Shown here: positions 40,961-48,552 of the stretch, piece by piece
Numbering within the stretch: the stretch's first letter is position 1
Layout of the letters: each line of letters starts with the position of its first letter
Assembly (NCBI RefSeq): GCF_010668805.1
Contig: NZ_WUFT01000026.1
Location: 1 to 64,000 of the forward strand
Origin: Rhizobium phaseoli
GTDB lineage: Bacteria > Pseudomonadota > Alphaproteobacteria > Rhizobiales > Rhizobiaceae
Reading direction: 5' to 3'
DNA length: 64,000 bases
Made by a program: the position numbers and the translations under genes
Notes under the pieces: generated by a model
The model's input: the letters and a program-made list of their open reading frames with translations, nothing else
Database searches by the model: none
What the model was told of the DNA's origin: nothing

Positions 40961-41742
40961 AGAAGTCCCTTCCTTTCCAGATAGTCCTTCACTCGCGCCA
41001 TAACCTCGCGGATGTCGTGAATAGGGCTATCGTGGTAGATATCATACTCAACGATGTCGGCGCCCCAGTCCTCGGTGAGCAGGCTGTAAAGCGCTTCGTC
41101 TTCGCAATAATCTCCAGGCATGCAAACAGCCATCACCGACGTTGCATCCAACACAACCGTCTCCGAACTTTGGATCTCGATTGCCGACTTACGGTCGTCG
41201 ACTTTGGAGAGACCCTGTGCCCGAAACATTCCCAGCAACGATGAGATTGTGAGATTCGTTGGTGGTGCCGCAACGGTATTGGCTGCCCGGCCTCGATAGT
41301 AATTCTTGTTCGACTGGAAGAAGAGCGACACGGAGCGTGAGGCGTGCTCGAGGCTTGGGGCAATTTCAAAATTGGCGAGGTTGGCATTTCCCGGAATATA
41401 CTGGGCATACAGCCCTTCAAAAAAGGCCCCCGTATCGAAGGGGTAGATTCTCTTGATCGGGATTTCCAGATCCGGCCGGAATATAAGCGCGACGGGCCGA
41501 AATGCGGCAAGACTGGTGTTCTCTTCTTGCCGGTACGGCCGATATGAGGGTCGCCCGTAGAAGAGGTAAACAAGTTCCTCATTGAAAACGCGACATTGGC
41601 GTTTGGCGAGCGCCCCTTGCGATATCATGTCGAAGAAATATTCGCTCTTCGTGCAATGCATCAGCGGCAACGCCGGCGAGCAGGGGACTTCGTCGGTCAA
41701 AACGCTCATCAGCGAAAGGTAAGCGTTCCGGTTGTTGGTCAT
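40957..41742 (-). CDS. Hypothetical protein with an ART-like signature, partner of the RES gene
   Basis: A 261-residue protein. The stretch L-P-L-M-H-C-T-K-S-E-Y-F-F-D-M-I-S-Q-G-A (His29) followed 33 residues later by V-Y-L-F-Y-G-R-P-S-Y-R resembles the H and Y motifs of ADP-ribosyltransferase folds. No clear third (Glu) motif is assigned. The family is otherwise unknown to me. It lies first in a two-gene operon with the RES protein. The ATG at 41742 is preferred; a TTG at 41895 would add an Arg/Pro-rich, probably untranslated extension. Neither has a strong ribosome site. Confidence 0.55.
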   Translation of the reverse strand: MTNNRNAYLSLMSVLTDEVPCSPALPLMHCTKSEYFFDMISQGALAKRQCRVFNEELVYLFYGRPSYRPYRQEENTSLAAFRPVALIFRPDLEIPIKRIYPFDTGAFFEGLYAQYIPGNANLANFEIAPSLEHASRSVSLFFQSNKNYYRGRAANTVAAPPTNLTISSLLGMFRAQGLSKVDDRKSAIEIQSSETVVLDATSVMAVCMPGDYCEDEALYSLLTEDWGADIVEYDIYHDSPIHDIREVMARVKDYLERKGLL

Positions 41743-42171
41743 CGGTCGGGGATAACTTCTCGGTCGGGCAGATGTGTAAAGTCTCACCAACGGCGCATCA
41801 ACGCAACCTTTTGTGGATCGTGCTGGTCGAAACTCGGCCCAATCTCGCCAGAATGGCGGTTTCGTCCTGCCGTCGCCTGACCTGGATAGCGACAATGTAA
41901 TCGGTGTCGCCCGCGGCTGACGTTTAACAGATCAATAGCTGCCTTGCTGCCAGTGGTGTGCAGTGATCACATGGTGAGACACTATCCGCGCGCCATTTGA
42001 CGAAGCCCCTGAAACTTCCTGGTGTTCACAAGCCCCGCCTCGCATGCGGCAATGCCATCCAGTACCTTCTGAAGTTGGAACACGGAACCTGGTGGCTACC
42101 GACGACAGCAGCCGTTTGCTCTCAACAGCGCCACCATCGGGATTCAATTCGGCAATCCGGCTCCGCCCACG
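41743..42171. other. Region between the RES operon and repC
   Basis: No gene is supported. It holds the promoter of the RES/ART-like pair, and ends at the palindrome at 42172. Confidence 0.4.
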
Positions 42172-42195
42172 AAACCCTGACAGCTGTCAGGGTTT
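42172..42195. repeat. 24-base perfect palindrome downstream of repC (candidate parS or terminator)
   Basis: Two 12-base halves, AAACCCTGACAG and its exact reverse complement. The centre GACAGCTGTC fits the N4-GC-N4 middle of the reported repABC parS consensus, though the flanks are CCT/AGG, not GTT/AAC. An almost identical palindrome covers the repB stop codon (43615-43638), so the pair flanks repC. On the plus strand a T5 run follows, so it could also end transcripts. Confidence 0.55.
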
Positions 42196-42223
42196 TTACC
42201 TAGTGGCAAATTCCCATCATAGT

Positions 42224-43438
42224 TCATCCTGCCTTGCGCCCCTTCTCGCCAGCCACACTCAGGAGCGCCATCAGCATCGGTCCGAGTGAAAATTCTCCCC
42301 GTTCCGCCTTGCGTGTAAGATCTCGGAGATACCCCCCCGGCGAGTTGATGTGCCCTGCCCGCTCGAGGATACAAGCAATCACCGTCGCCGCATTTTCCGG
42401 CCCCATAACGTCGCAAGCCTCTTGGTAGGCCGACGGGCTGACGCCAAGCATCGATCGGGCGACCACTGCTGCAATCATCATTTCGCGCCAATTCCCGACC
42501 GAACCACCCGGCCCATACATCGCGATCTCAGGGCAAGCTCGAATTACCATGCCAAGCGGAAAATTCCGGACTGGCTCCCGCTGCGTTCGATCAGCATCCA
42601 CCCCCTTTTCGCCCGGCTCATTTCTGGAGCTAGGTTCAAGTTCATTGATGGATTCGGGTTTTGAATTCTGTATGTGACGCTCACTGTGATCATCATTGAT
42701 GCTGATATTTTCGTCTTTTTGTTGCATTTCCAGGGTGTTGACGATCTCCTGATGCAAAATCTGTATTTCGTCCAGAATTGAATTCACGTCACTGAGGGTC
42801 GGAGAGCGCGGAATCCTGGCTACGAGGCCAATGTACATCGCTTCGATGCTTTCCCAGTTGCCCGATGCACCTTCCTCGATCGCGGCAGAGATGAGCTTTC
42901 GAACGTCGCGCCGGCATATCGTCAAATTTTCCTTCGCCCGGCGAAGGGCAAAACGATCGGCAACGACGTGTTGCGCCATCATGGCAAGCTCATCCACTCG
43001 CATGAGCAGCGGTGACAGATCGAAGCCAAATGCGCTATCGATTGCACCCGCCTTATCCTTCCGGGCGTACCGCTTTCCATTCGCGCTGTCCTTCCGCACA
43101 ATTAGTCCCGCCTCAACGAGAAGGGCTAGATGTCTGCGAAGCGTGGCGCCGGCTATACCGTGAGCTCGAAGCGCCAACTGCGCGTTGGACGGGAATACAA
43201 TGAGCTGCGCATCTTGACGCAATTCCTTGTCCGGATAAAAGCTCAGCAGTGCGTCGAGGACCGCTAGGCTGCGATCGTGCAATCCAAGCAACTCCCTGGC
43301 TTCGGAAGCATCCCGAAAGACCTTCCATTTATCCGCTGTCTTGCCTGGCTTGATCTCACTCGTTTCGATTTGCCGCCTCACCAAGGCAAGCGTCATCGGC
43401 CGCCGCCCAAAGGGCGTCGTCACGCTTCCAATCTGCAT
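42224..43438 (-). CDS. repC: RepC replication initiator
   Basis: A 404-residue initiator of the alpha-proteobacterial repABC plasmids. It starts with the family signature M-Q-I-G-S-V-T-T-P-F-G-R-R-P-M-T-L and has the winged-helix origin-binding region around residues 60-170 (H-G-I-A-G-A-T-L-R-R-H-L-A-L-L-V-E-A-G-L-I). In this family the replication origin lies inside repC itself. AAGG lies eight bases before the ATG at 43438. It is the last gene of repABC and is controlled by the antisense RNA in the repB-repC gap. A run of polar residues (about 230-290) is a variable linker. Confidence 0.95.
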   Translation of the reverse strand: MQIGSVTTPFGRRPMTLALVRRQIETSEIKPGKTADKWKVFRDASEARELLGLHDRSLAVLDALLSFYPDKELRQDAQLIVFPSNAQLALRAHGIAGATLRRHLALLVEAGLIVRKDSANGKRYARKDKAGAIDSAFGFDLSPLLMRVDELAMMAQHVVADRFALRRAKENLTICRRDVRKLISAAIEEGASGNWESIEAMYIGLVARIPRSPTLSDVNSILDEIQILHQEIVNTLEMQQKDENISINDDHSERHIQNSKPESINELEPSSRNEPGEKGVDADRTQREPVRNFPLGMVIRACPEIAMYGPGGSVGNWREMMIAAVVARSMLGVSPSAYQEACDVMGPENAATVIACILERAGHINSPGGYLRDLTRKAERGEFSLGPMLMALLSVAGEKGRKAG

Positions 43439-43498
43439 CTTCTTCACCTTCAAAAAGGCAAAAGAAACCTGCTCACCAAATTACGGTGCCAAAGACTC

Positions 43499-43527
43499 TT
43501 GACTGGGATTCGGGGAAATGCGATTCT
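43499..43527 (+). promoter_or_regulatory. Promoter of the repABC counter-transcribed RNA
   Basis: TTGACT at 43499-43504 and GATTCT at 43522-43527 are spaced by 17 bases on the strand opposite to repABC. The -35 is good, the -10 weak. Transcription would begin near 43534. Confidence 0.5.
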
Positions 43528-43533
43528 CTAGTT

Positions 43534-43589
43534 GTCACACATTGAGAGAGGCTTCCACGACGGCAACGTTTGGGGGGCCTTTTTCTTTT
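43534..43589 (+). ncRNA. Counter-transcribed RNA (incompatibility antisense RNA) of repABC
   Basis: The repB-repC gap on the strand opposite the operon has a promoter, a short transcript of about 56 bases, and a terminator: AGGCTTCC (43549-43556) can pair, with two G-U pairs, to GGGGGCCT (43573-43580), followed by TTTTCTTTT. Known repABC ctRNAs have this size and place and reduce RepC synthesis, setting copy number and incompatibility. The exact ends are inferred. Confidence 0.7.
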
Positions 43590-43614
43590 GCAGTTCTTCC
43601 TTTCCTTCACCTCC

Positions 43615-43638
43615 AAACCCTGACAACTGTCAGGGTTT
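43615..43638. repeat. Palindrome over the repB stop codon (candidate parS)
   Basis: AAACCCTGACA and its exact reverse complement stand around a two-base centre (AC), one base pair different from the palindrome at 42172. The repB stop codon is inside it. Confidence 0.5.
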
Positions 43639-44667
43639 GTCGTCTTCTCGCAGGCGGGCAAAGCGCTCCGTAAGCTCTGGGAGCTCCGCCTTAACAAACT
43701 TCAAAAACTCGATCCCTAGTGATCCCTCGGCCGAAATTCGAACCTCTTTCAAAGACACCACCAAAGCGCCGAGCTTCGTTCCGCTCTTGTCTGTAATCGG
43801 GCTTGGCTCCCGACGAGCAGTCGATGCTGGCTTGATGGCGTTCAGCGCGCGCTGAAACCTTTGATCGGACGTCTCAACCGCATCGCCCTTCTTAACCAGC
43901 GCCGCCCGTAGAGCATCGAGCGTTCCCGAGTCACCGGCAACCGTCTTGGCAAGATCGAGCCAACGCGGCCGCCCGATCTTCGGCGCCCGCCCAATGGCCT
44001 CAATGATGTCCGCGGGAATGATCCTGTAGACATTTCGCATCCGAGCCAGTTCGGCGTCCTCGATCGAAAGCGCAGCGTAGATGTGCCGAGGCTTGATCCC
44101 CGCATCATCCATTCGGGAGGCAAATAGCGCGCGCTCGATCCAGGTGAGGTCTTGGCGACCCGCGTTTTCGATGCCTTGGGCAAGAACTAGATCGAGGTCA
44201 GAAATCTCGACCTCGATGGCTCGAACGGGCTTACCTATCTGCTTGGCAGCAAGCCAGCGCCGGTGACCGTAGACAATCTGGTACCGATCGGGTGACGACG
44301 GGTGTTTGCGCACCTGGACGGGAACCTGTTGCCCCTCAGTCTCGATCGACCGCTTGAACGCCTCGAAGCTCGTTGCGTCATCGTCCGGCAGTCTGTCCGG
44401 ATAAGGGGAAGGATCAATGAGCGACGGATCCAACTCGCGAACCGCACCACCGCCCGACTCCACGATAGCCTTCAAGCGGTCTCGCTCCGTTCGAATGTCG
44501 TCGATTGCTCGGTGAGCAGCACCGATCACACCTGCTCCGACACGATTTCCGGGAACCGGGGCAGGGGCCTGCGACGGCTGCTCTTGATCCGCAGCCTGAT
44601 CACTCTCCAGCTCTGCGGAAAGCAACCCGAAGCTGGCGACAATCGACTTGCGAGGGGATTTGCTCAT
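43630..44667 (-). CDS. repB: RepB partition protein (ParB family)
   Basis: A 345-residue ParB-type protein that binds parS and is moved by RepA. The CTP-binding ParB domain shows V-P-V-Q-V-R-K-H-P, R-Y-Q-I-V-Y-G-H-R-R-W-L-A-A-K and Q-G-I-E-N-A-G-R-Q-D-L-T-W-I-E-R-A. The HTH follows (A-G-I-K-P-R-H-I-Y-A-A-L-S-I). The ATG overlaps the repA stop by four bases, a common coupling in repABC. Its final codons lie in the 43615 palindrome. Confidence 0.95.
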   Translation of the reverse strand: MSKSPRKSIVASFGLLSAELESDQAADQEQPSQAPAPVPGNRVGAGVIGAAHRAIDDIRTERDRLKAIVESGGGAVRELDPSLIDPSPYPDRLPDDDATSFEAFKRSIETEGQQVPVQVRKHPSSPDRYQIVYGHRRWLAAKQIGKPVRAIEVEISDLDLVLAQGIENAGRQDLTWIERALFASRMDDAGIKPRHIYAALSIEDAELARMRNVYRIIPADIIEAIGRAPKIGRPRWLDLAKTVAGDSGTLDALRAALVKKGDAVETSDQRFQRALNAIKPASTARREPSPITDKSGTKLGALVVSLKEVRISAEGSLGIEFLKFVKAELPELTERFARLREDDKP

Positions 44668-45887
44668 GTCCGCCCCCAGCTCTCATTGACGAGGCGAACA
44701 ATCGCCTCGTTCACAGCATCTACCGCCTCGCGGGCACGCTTGTGAGTATCGCGTCCAATCTGCCCCAATTCGAGCTCGTATACCGAACGTTTTGCCAAGC
44801 CGGCTGCTTCAACGGCGGTGCTTTCAATGGCGGTGGGCAATAATACGTCGGAGCCGAACAGGTGCCGAAGCATCGCGACGACTTGCGACTGTGGCGCGTC
44901 ATTGGGGTCGTGTCGAGTAACCAGATACCGAATGAAGTCCTGGTCCAACTGAGCGCCGCTCTCGTTCAGAACACTAATCAGATCGCCCATCATGAGAAGG
45001 AACTGACTCATTGACGCGACGTCCAGCATGGCCGGGTGGACCGTAATGATCATGCTGGTCGCGGCGTATATCGCGCTCAACGTGAGGAAGCCGAGCGACG
45101 GCGGAGTGTCAAGAATCACGATGTCGTAGTCCGCCTCGACTTCCGAAAGGGCGAGTTTCAGTCGCTCAAAGAAGATTGCGCCGGAGCCGGACTTGTTCGC
45201 CAAGATCCGTGGCGTTTCGTGCTCATACTCCATGACTTCAAGATTGCCAGGAATGAGATCGATGCCGTCAAAATATGTCTTGCGAATTATATCGCGGATG
45301 GGTCGACGCTCGGCGTCGTCGTAACGCAAAGCGGCATAGATCGTTTCATTCGACCCGACATCAACTTCCGGCTGAGCACCGAACAATGCGGACAAGGATG
45401 CTTGCGGATCCAGATCGAGTGCGAGGACGCGATACCCATGAAGGGCGAGATAGTGGGCAAGGTGGACGCAGGTTGTCGTCTTTGCGCTGCCGCCCTTGAA
45501 GTTGGCTATCGCAAGAACCTGGAGGTGCTCGCCGGCACGACGACGAGGAAGGAACCGTAAGGCGTCTGCAGGTTTCTGCATCGCGAACAATTCACGCATT
45601 TCATTGATCTGGGCCAGCGTGTAGACGCGATGGTTATTTTCCAGCCTGCTGGGAACCGGTCCACGTCCTTCGGTGGACATGAGCTTCAGGGTGGAATCGG
45701 GTATAGACGTCAGCTTCGACACTTCGTTGGTCAGAAAGGGACGCAGGGTCTTTTCCGATTTCGGCGGATACATGCGAGTTCTGAGCTGCTGCAATTGCCC
45801 GGACAGAAGCCCGGCATGGCGCATGATTTTGCTGCCGGCATCTTCCTTCGAGCCAACCACTGCTTCTACTCGGTTTGCTATCGCCAT
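44664..45887 (-). CDS. repA: RepA partition ATPase (ParA family)
   Basis: A 407-residue ParA-type ATPase with an N-terminal winged-helix region and the deviant Walker A F-K-G-G-S-A-K-T-T-T (about 131-138), then A-L-D-L-D-P-Q-A-S-L-S and V-I-L-D-T-P-P-S-L-G-F. RepA, usually with RepB, also represses the repABC promoter. The ATG at 45887 is chosen: GAGGGA lies just before it; a longer in-frame start at 45926 lies in sequence without family similarity. Confidence 0.95.
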   Translation of the reverse strand: MAIANRVEAVVGSKEDAGSKIMRHAGLLSGQLQQLRTRMYPPKSEKTLRPFLTNEVSKLTSIPDSTLKLMSTEGRGPVPSRLENNHRVYTLAQINEMRELFAMQKPADALRFLPRRRAGEHLQVLAIANFKGGSAKTTTCVHLAHYLALHGYRVLALDLDPQASLSALFGAQPEVDVGSNETIYAALRYDDAERRPIRDIIRKTYFDGIDLIPGNLEVMEYEHETPRILANKSGSGAIFFERLKLALSEVEADYDIVILDTPPSLGFLTLSAIYAATSMIITVHPAMLDVASMSQFLLMMGDLISVLNESGAQLDQDFIRYLVTRHDPNDAPQSQVVAMLRHLFGSDVLLPTAIESTAVEAAGLAKRSVYELELGQIGRDTHKRAREAVDAVNEAIVRLVNESWGRT

Positions 45888-46265
45888 CTGTCCCTCTTGG
45901 CGGCTTTCTACCGGTTTTCCGGCCATTGCCCGCTAAAGATAGAACACGATTCTCCGAACTGGTCCAGAAGTTTAGGGTTAACAGAAGGTTAACGACCGGG
46001 GACAATCTGCACCAAACTATTCGGATTTTATCTTTTTTGCTCCGGGAGTTAGCCTCAGATCTCCGGCTCCTTGATCCCGGATTGTTCTCCTGTGAATCCT
46101 ACAAATCCGAACAGTGTAACTGCAAGGAGATTCGGGAGCTCCCGTAGTGCCACACCCTCAAATATCAGCGACTCACCTCGCAACGTGCATGTTGAATCCT
46201 ACAACTGCCCGCTGATTCCAATCTGTGCTCAATACCCGACGGCACTTAACGTCGGAGAATCGCAT
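45888..46265. other. Divergent promoter region between repA and traI
   Basis: No gene. It contains the double GGTTAAC element (45976-45993) and a 12-base direct repeat, TGAATCCTACAA, at 46093-46104 and 46193-46204, spaced by exactly 100 bases. No 18-base tra box of the TraR type was found. Confidence 0.55.
45976..45993. promoter_or_regulatory. Tandem GGTTAAC element upstream of repA
   Basis: Two copies of GGTTAAC are separated by AGAA, about 90 bases before the repA start. GTTAAC is itself palindromic, so the pair forms a symmetric site suited to a dimeric repressor such as RepA. The sequence is seen; the binding is inferred. Confidence 0.45.
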
Positions 46266-46889
46266 ATGCTGGCATCGGTCGTTGCAATCCCCAAATCCGA
46301 GCACGAAAGACAGCTCGTTGACGGTCAACACAAACTTCGGGCCCGAGTTTTCGGGGAACGGCTTGGCTGGGACGTCACCGTTCGAGACGGCGGGGAACGA
46401 GATGAATTTGACGAACTTCTTCCCACCTACATTGTGACAACAACGGACAAGGGCGCCATCGCGGGATGCGCCCGACTTCTCCCGGCCATGGGGCCCACAA
46501 TGGTGACGGGCGTATTTCCATCGCTATTGCCGAATGGCCGTCTCAGCGCCCATCCTTCGATGGTCGAGAGTTCCCGTTTCTGCGTTGACACGGCTCTCGC
46601 TGAGGGGAGGGGGGACGGCTCGGTCCATGAGGCCACGCTGACCATGTTCGCCGGCATCATCGAATGGTGCTTCGCGAATGGCTACACCGAGATTGTCACC
46701 GTAACCGATCTTCGGTTCGAGCGCATCCTTGGCCGCGTCGGATGGCCGCTGCATCGTTTGGGCAAGCCGAAGAAGATCGGCGTGACGATGGCCGTGGCGG
46801 GCACACTGCCCGCCAATGCGGAGACGTTCCTCGGGCTCCGTCCTTCCAATTACCGTTCTGAACTCAGCCCTCTCAGCCAGGCAGCGTAA
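46266..46889 (+). CDS. traI: Acyl-homoserine-lactone synthase, TraI type
   Basis: A 207-residue LuxI-family enzyme that joins S-adenosylmethionine and an acyl-carrier to make the quorum signal controlling conjugation. Family residues: R-A-R-V-F-G-E-R-L-G-W, the E in G-E-R-D-E-F-D, A-G-C-A-R-L-L-P and S-R-F-C-V-D, then the T in V-T-V-T-D-L-R-F-E-R-I. The ATG at 46266 follows GGAG at eight bases; the frame upstream has no similarity. It is first in the traI-trb operon as on Ti plasmids. Its partner regulator traR is not in the window. Confidence 0.92.
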   Translation: MLASVVAIPKSEHERQLVDGQHKLRARVFGERLGWDVTVRDGGERDEFDELLPTYIVTTTDKGAIAGCARLLPAMGPTMVTGVFPSLLPNGRLSAHPSMVESSRFCVDTALAEGRGDGSVHEATLTMFAGIIEWCFANGYTEIVTVTDLRFERILGRVGWPLHRLGKPKKIGVTMAVAGTLPANAETFLGLRPSNYRSELSPLSQAA

Positions 46890-46899
46890 GGAGAAATCC

Positions 46900-47877
46900 G
46901 TGAACCAGCTTCGCTCTCATCCCCGGCTTGTCCGCAAACTTCAGGAGGCGCTCGGCGATCAGCTTTGTGTTGCCCTGGACGACGCGACTGTCGTCGAAAT
47001 TATGCTCAATCCGGACGGAAAGTTGTTCATTGAACGACTTGGTCACGGCGTTGTGCCCGCTGGCGAGATGTCGTCTGCTGCCGCGGAGATGGTGATCGGT
47101 ACCGTGGCGCATGCGCTTCAATCCGAAGTGGACACGGAACAGCCGATCATCTCCGGCGAGCTGCCGATCGGCGGCCACCGCTTCGAGGGACTGTTGCCCC
47201 CCGTCGTCGCCAAGCCTGCCTTCACAATTCGACGCCGAGCATCGCGCCTCATTCCGCTCGAAGACTATGTCCGTAGCGGCGTGATGACGGAGTACCAAGC
47301 CTCCACGATCCGCAGCGCGATCTCCGCGAGGCTAAACATCGTCATTTCCGGGGGAACGGGCTCGGGCAAGACGACGCTTGCGAATGCGGTGATCGACGAG
47401 ATCGTCAAGTCTGCGCCGGAGGATCGTCTCGTCATTCTTGAGGACACCGCGGAAATCCAGTGCGCGGCAGAAAACGCCGTTCTCCTCCATACCAGCGATT
47501 CGATCGACATGGCCCGGCTCTTGAAGAGCACCATGCGCTTGCGCCCCGACAGGATCGTCGTTGGCGAGGTCCGCGACGGCGCAGCCCTGACATTGCTCAA
47601 GGCCTGGAACACCGGTCACCCGGGCGGCGTGGCGACCATTCACTCGAACACCGCCATGTCGGCGCTTCGTCGCCTTGAGCAACTGACGGCCGAAGCAAGC
47701 CAGCAACCGATGCACGAAGTGATCGGGGAAGCGGTCGACCTGGTCATTTCGATCGAGCGGACGCCGCGCGGGCGGCTTGTTCGCGACATCATCCAAGTCG
47801 AGCGGTTCATCAACGGACAGTACGAGATTGAATCCGATCAGCTCACCGAAGAACAGGAGGCGCGCCATGTCGCGTAA
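46900..47877 (+). CDS. trbB: TrbB conjugal transfer ATPase
   Basis: A 325-residue VirB11-type hexameric ATPase that powers pilus assembly at the inner membrane. Walker A is I-S-G-G-T-G-S-G-K-T-T (about 147-154), the Asp box is L-V-I-L-E-D-T-A-E-I-Q, Walker B is R-P-D-R-I-V-V-G-E-V-R-D-G-A-A, and the His box is T-G-H-P-G-G-V-A-T-I-H-S-N. The start is a GTG at 46900, after AAGGAG and ten bases after the traI stop. It overlaps trbC by 11 bases. Confidence 0.95.
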   Translation: MNQLRSHPRLVRKLQEALGDQLCVALDDATVVEIMLNPDGKLFIERLGHGVVPAGEMSSAAAEMVIGTVAHALQSEVDTEQPIISGELPIGGHRFEGLLPPVVAKPAFTIRRRASRLIPLEDYVRSGVMTEYQASTIRSAISARLNIVISGGTGSGKTTLANAVIDEIVKSAPEDRLVILEDTAEIQCAAENAVLLHTSDSIDMARLLKSTMRLRPDRIVVGEVRDGAALTLLKAWNTGHPGGVATIHSNTAMSALRRLEQLTAEASQQPMHEVIGEAVDLVISIERTPRGRLVRDIIQVERFINGQYEIESDQLTEEQEARHVA

Positions 47878-48250
47878 GCCTGCCCTCATCGCCGCCGCGC
47901 TCTGGGCGGCGCCAATCGTACTTGCCTCTGTCGCGCCGACGCTCGCCAGTTCCGGCGGCAGCCTCCCATGGGAGGGGCCACTGCAGCAGATCCAGGAGTC
48001 GATAACCGGCCCGGTCGCGGGTGCGATTGCGCTTGCAGCCGTGGCCATTGCCGGCGGCATGCTCATCTTCGGCGGCGAGCTCAACGATTTCGCGCGGCGC
48101 CTTGTGTATGTCGTTCTCGTCGCCGGCATCCTGCTCGGCGCTACCAACATCGTCGGCCTGTTCGGTGCGACCGGCGCTTCGATCGGGCTAACCGACGCGC
48201 AGATCACGTCAATTGGTGCGAACGGAGGAGGGGAGGGAGATCATGGCTGA
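47867..48250 (+). CDS. trbC: TrbC pilin subunit
   Basis: A 127-residue VirB2/TrbC-type propilin. It has a long signal peptide (A-A-A-L-W-A-A-P-I-V-L-A-S-V-A-P-T-L-A), two membrane helices (A-G-A-I-A-L-A-A-V-A-I-A-G-G-M-L-I and Y-V-V-L-V-A-G-I-L-L-G-A) and the charged turn between them (GGELNDFARR). In RP4, TrbC is cyclised. It overlaps trbB and trbD by a few bases, so the operon is coupled. Confidence 0.92.
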   Translation: MSRKPALIAAALWAAPIVLASVAPTLASSGGSLPWEGPLQQIQESITGPVAGAIALAAVAIAGGMLIFGGELNDFARRLVYVVLVAGILLGATNIVGLFGATGASIGLTDAQITSIGANGGGEGDHG

Positions 48251-48542
48251 ATCCCTTTCCGGCCTGCGGCGCAATCGCATCCACCGCGCGCTGTCGCGCC
48301 CGAACCTGCTGATGGGCGCCGACCGGGAGCTGGTTCTGATCACCGGCCTTGCGGCCGTGATCCTGATCTTCGTCGTGCTTACGGCCTATTCGGCACTCTT
48401 CGGCGTCGCTGTCTGGGTCGTGATCGTTGGGCTGCTCAGGATGATGGCGAAGTCCGACCCACTGATGCGGCAAGTCTATATCAGGCACATTTCCTACAAG
48501 CCCTATTACAAGGCGACCACTTCGCCGTGGCGACGGTACTGA
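48243..48542 (+). CDS. trbD: TrbD conjugal transfer protein
   Basis: A 99-residue VirB3-type inner-membrane protein. The N-terminus R-R-N-R-I-H-R-A-L-S-R-P-N-L-L-M-G-A-D is followed by a hydrophobic stretch with two helices (L-V-L-I-T-G-L-A-A-V-I-L-I-F-V-V-L-T and V-A-V-W-V-V-I-V-G-L-L-R). It works beside TrbE in pilus biogenesis. The ATG at 48243 overlaps the trbC stop. Confidence 0.92.
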   Translation: MAESLSGLRRNRIHRALSRPNLLMGADRELVLITGLAAVILIFVVLTAYSALFGVAVWVVIVGLLRMMAKSDPLMRQVYIRHISYKPYYKATTSPWRRY

Positions 48543-48552
48543 GAAGGCGGCC

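Noticed and set aside
46180..46200. CAACGTGCATGTTG before traI as a tra/lux box
   Set aside because: It is only 14 bases and does not match the 18-base TraR box; I could not support it as a quorum-sensing site.
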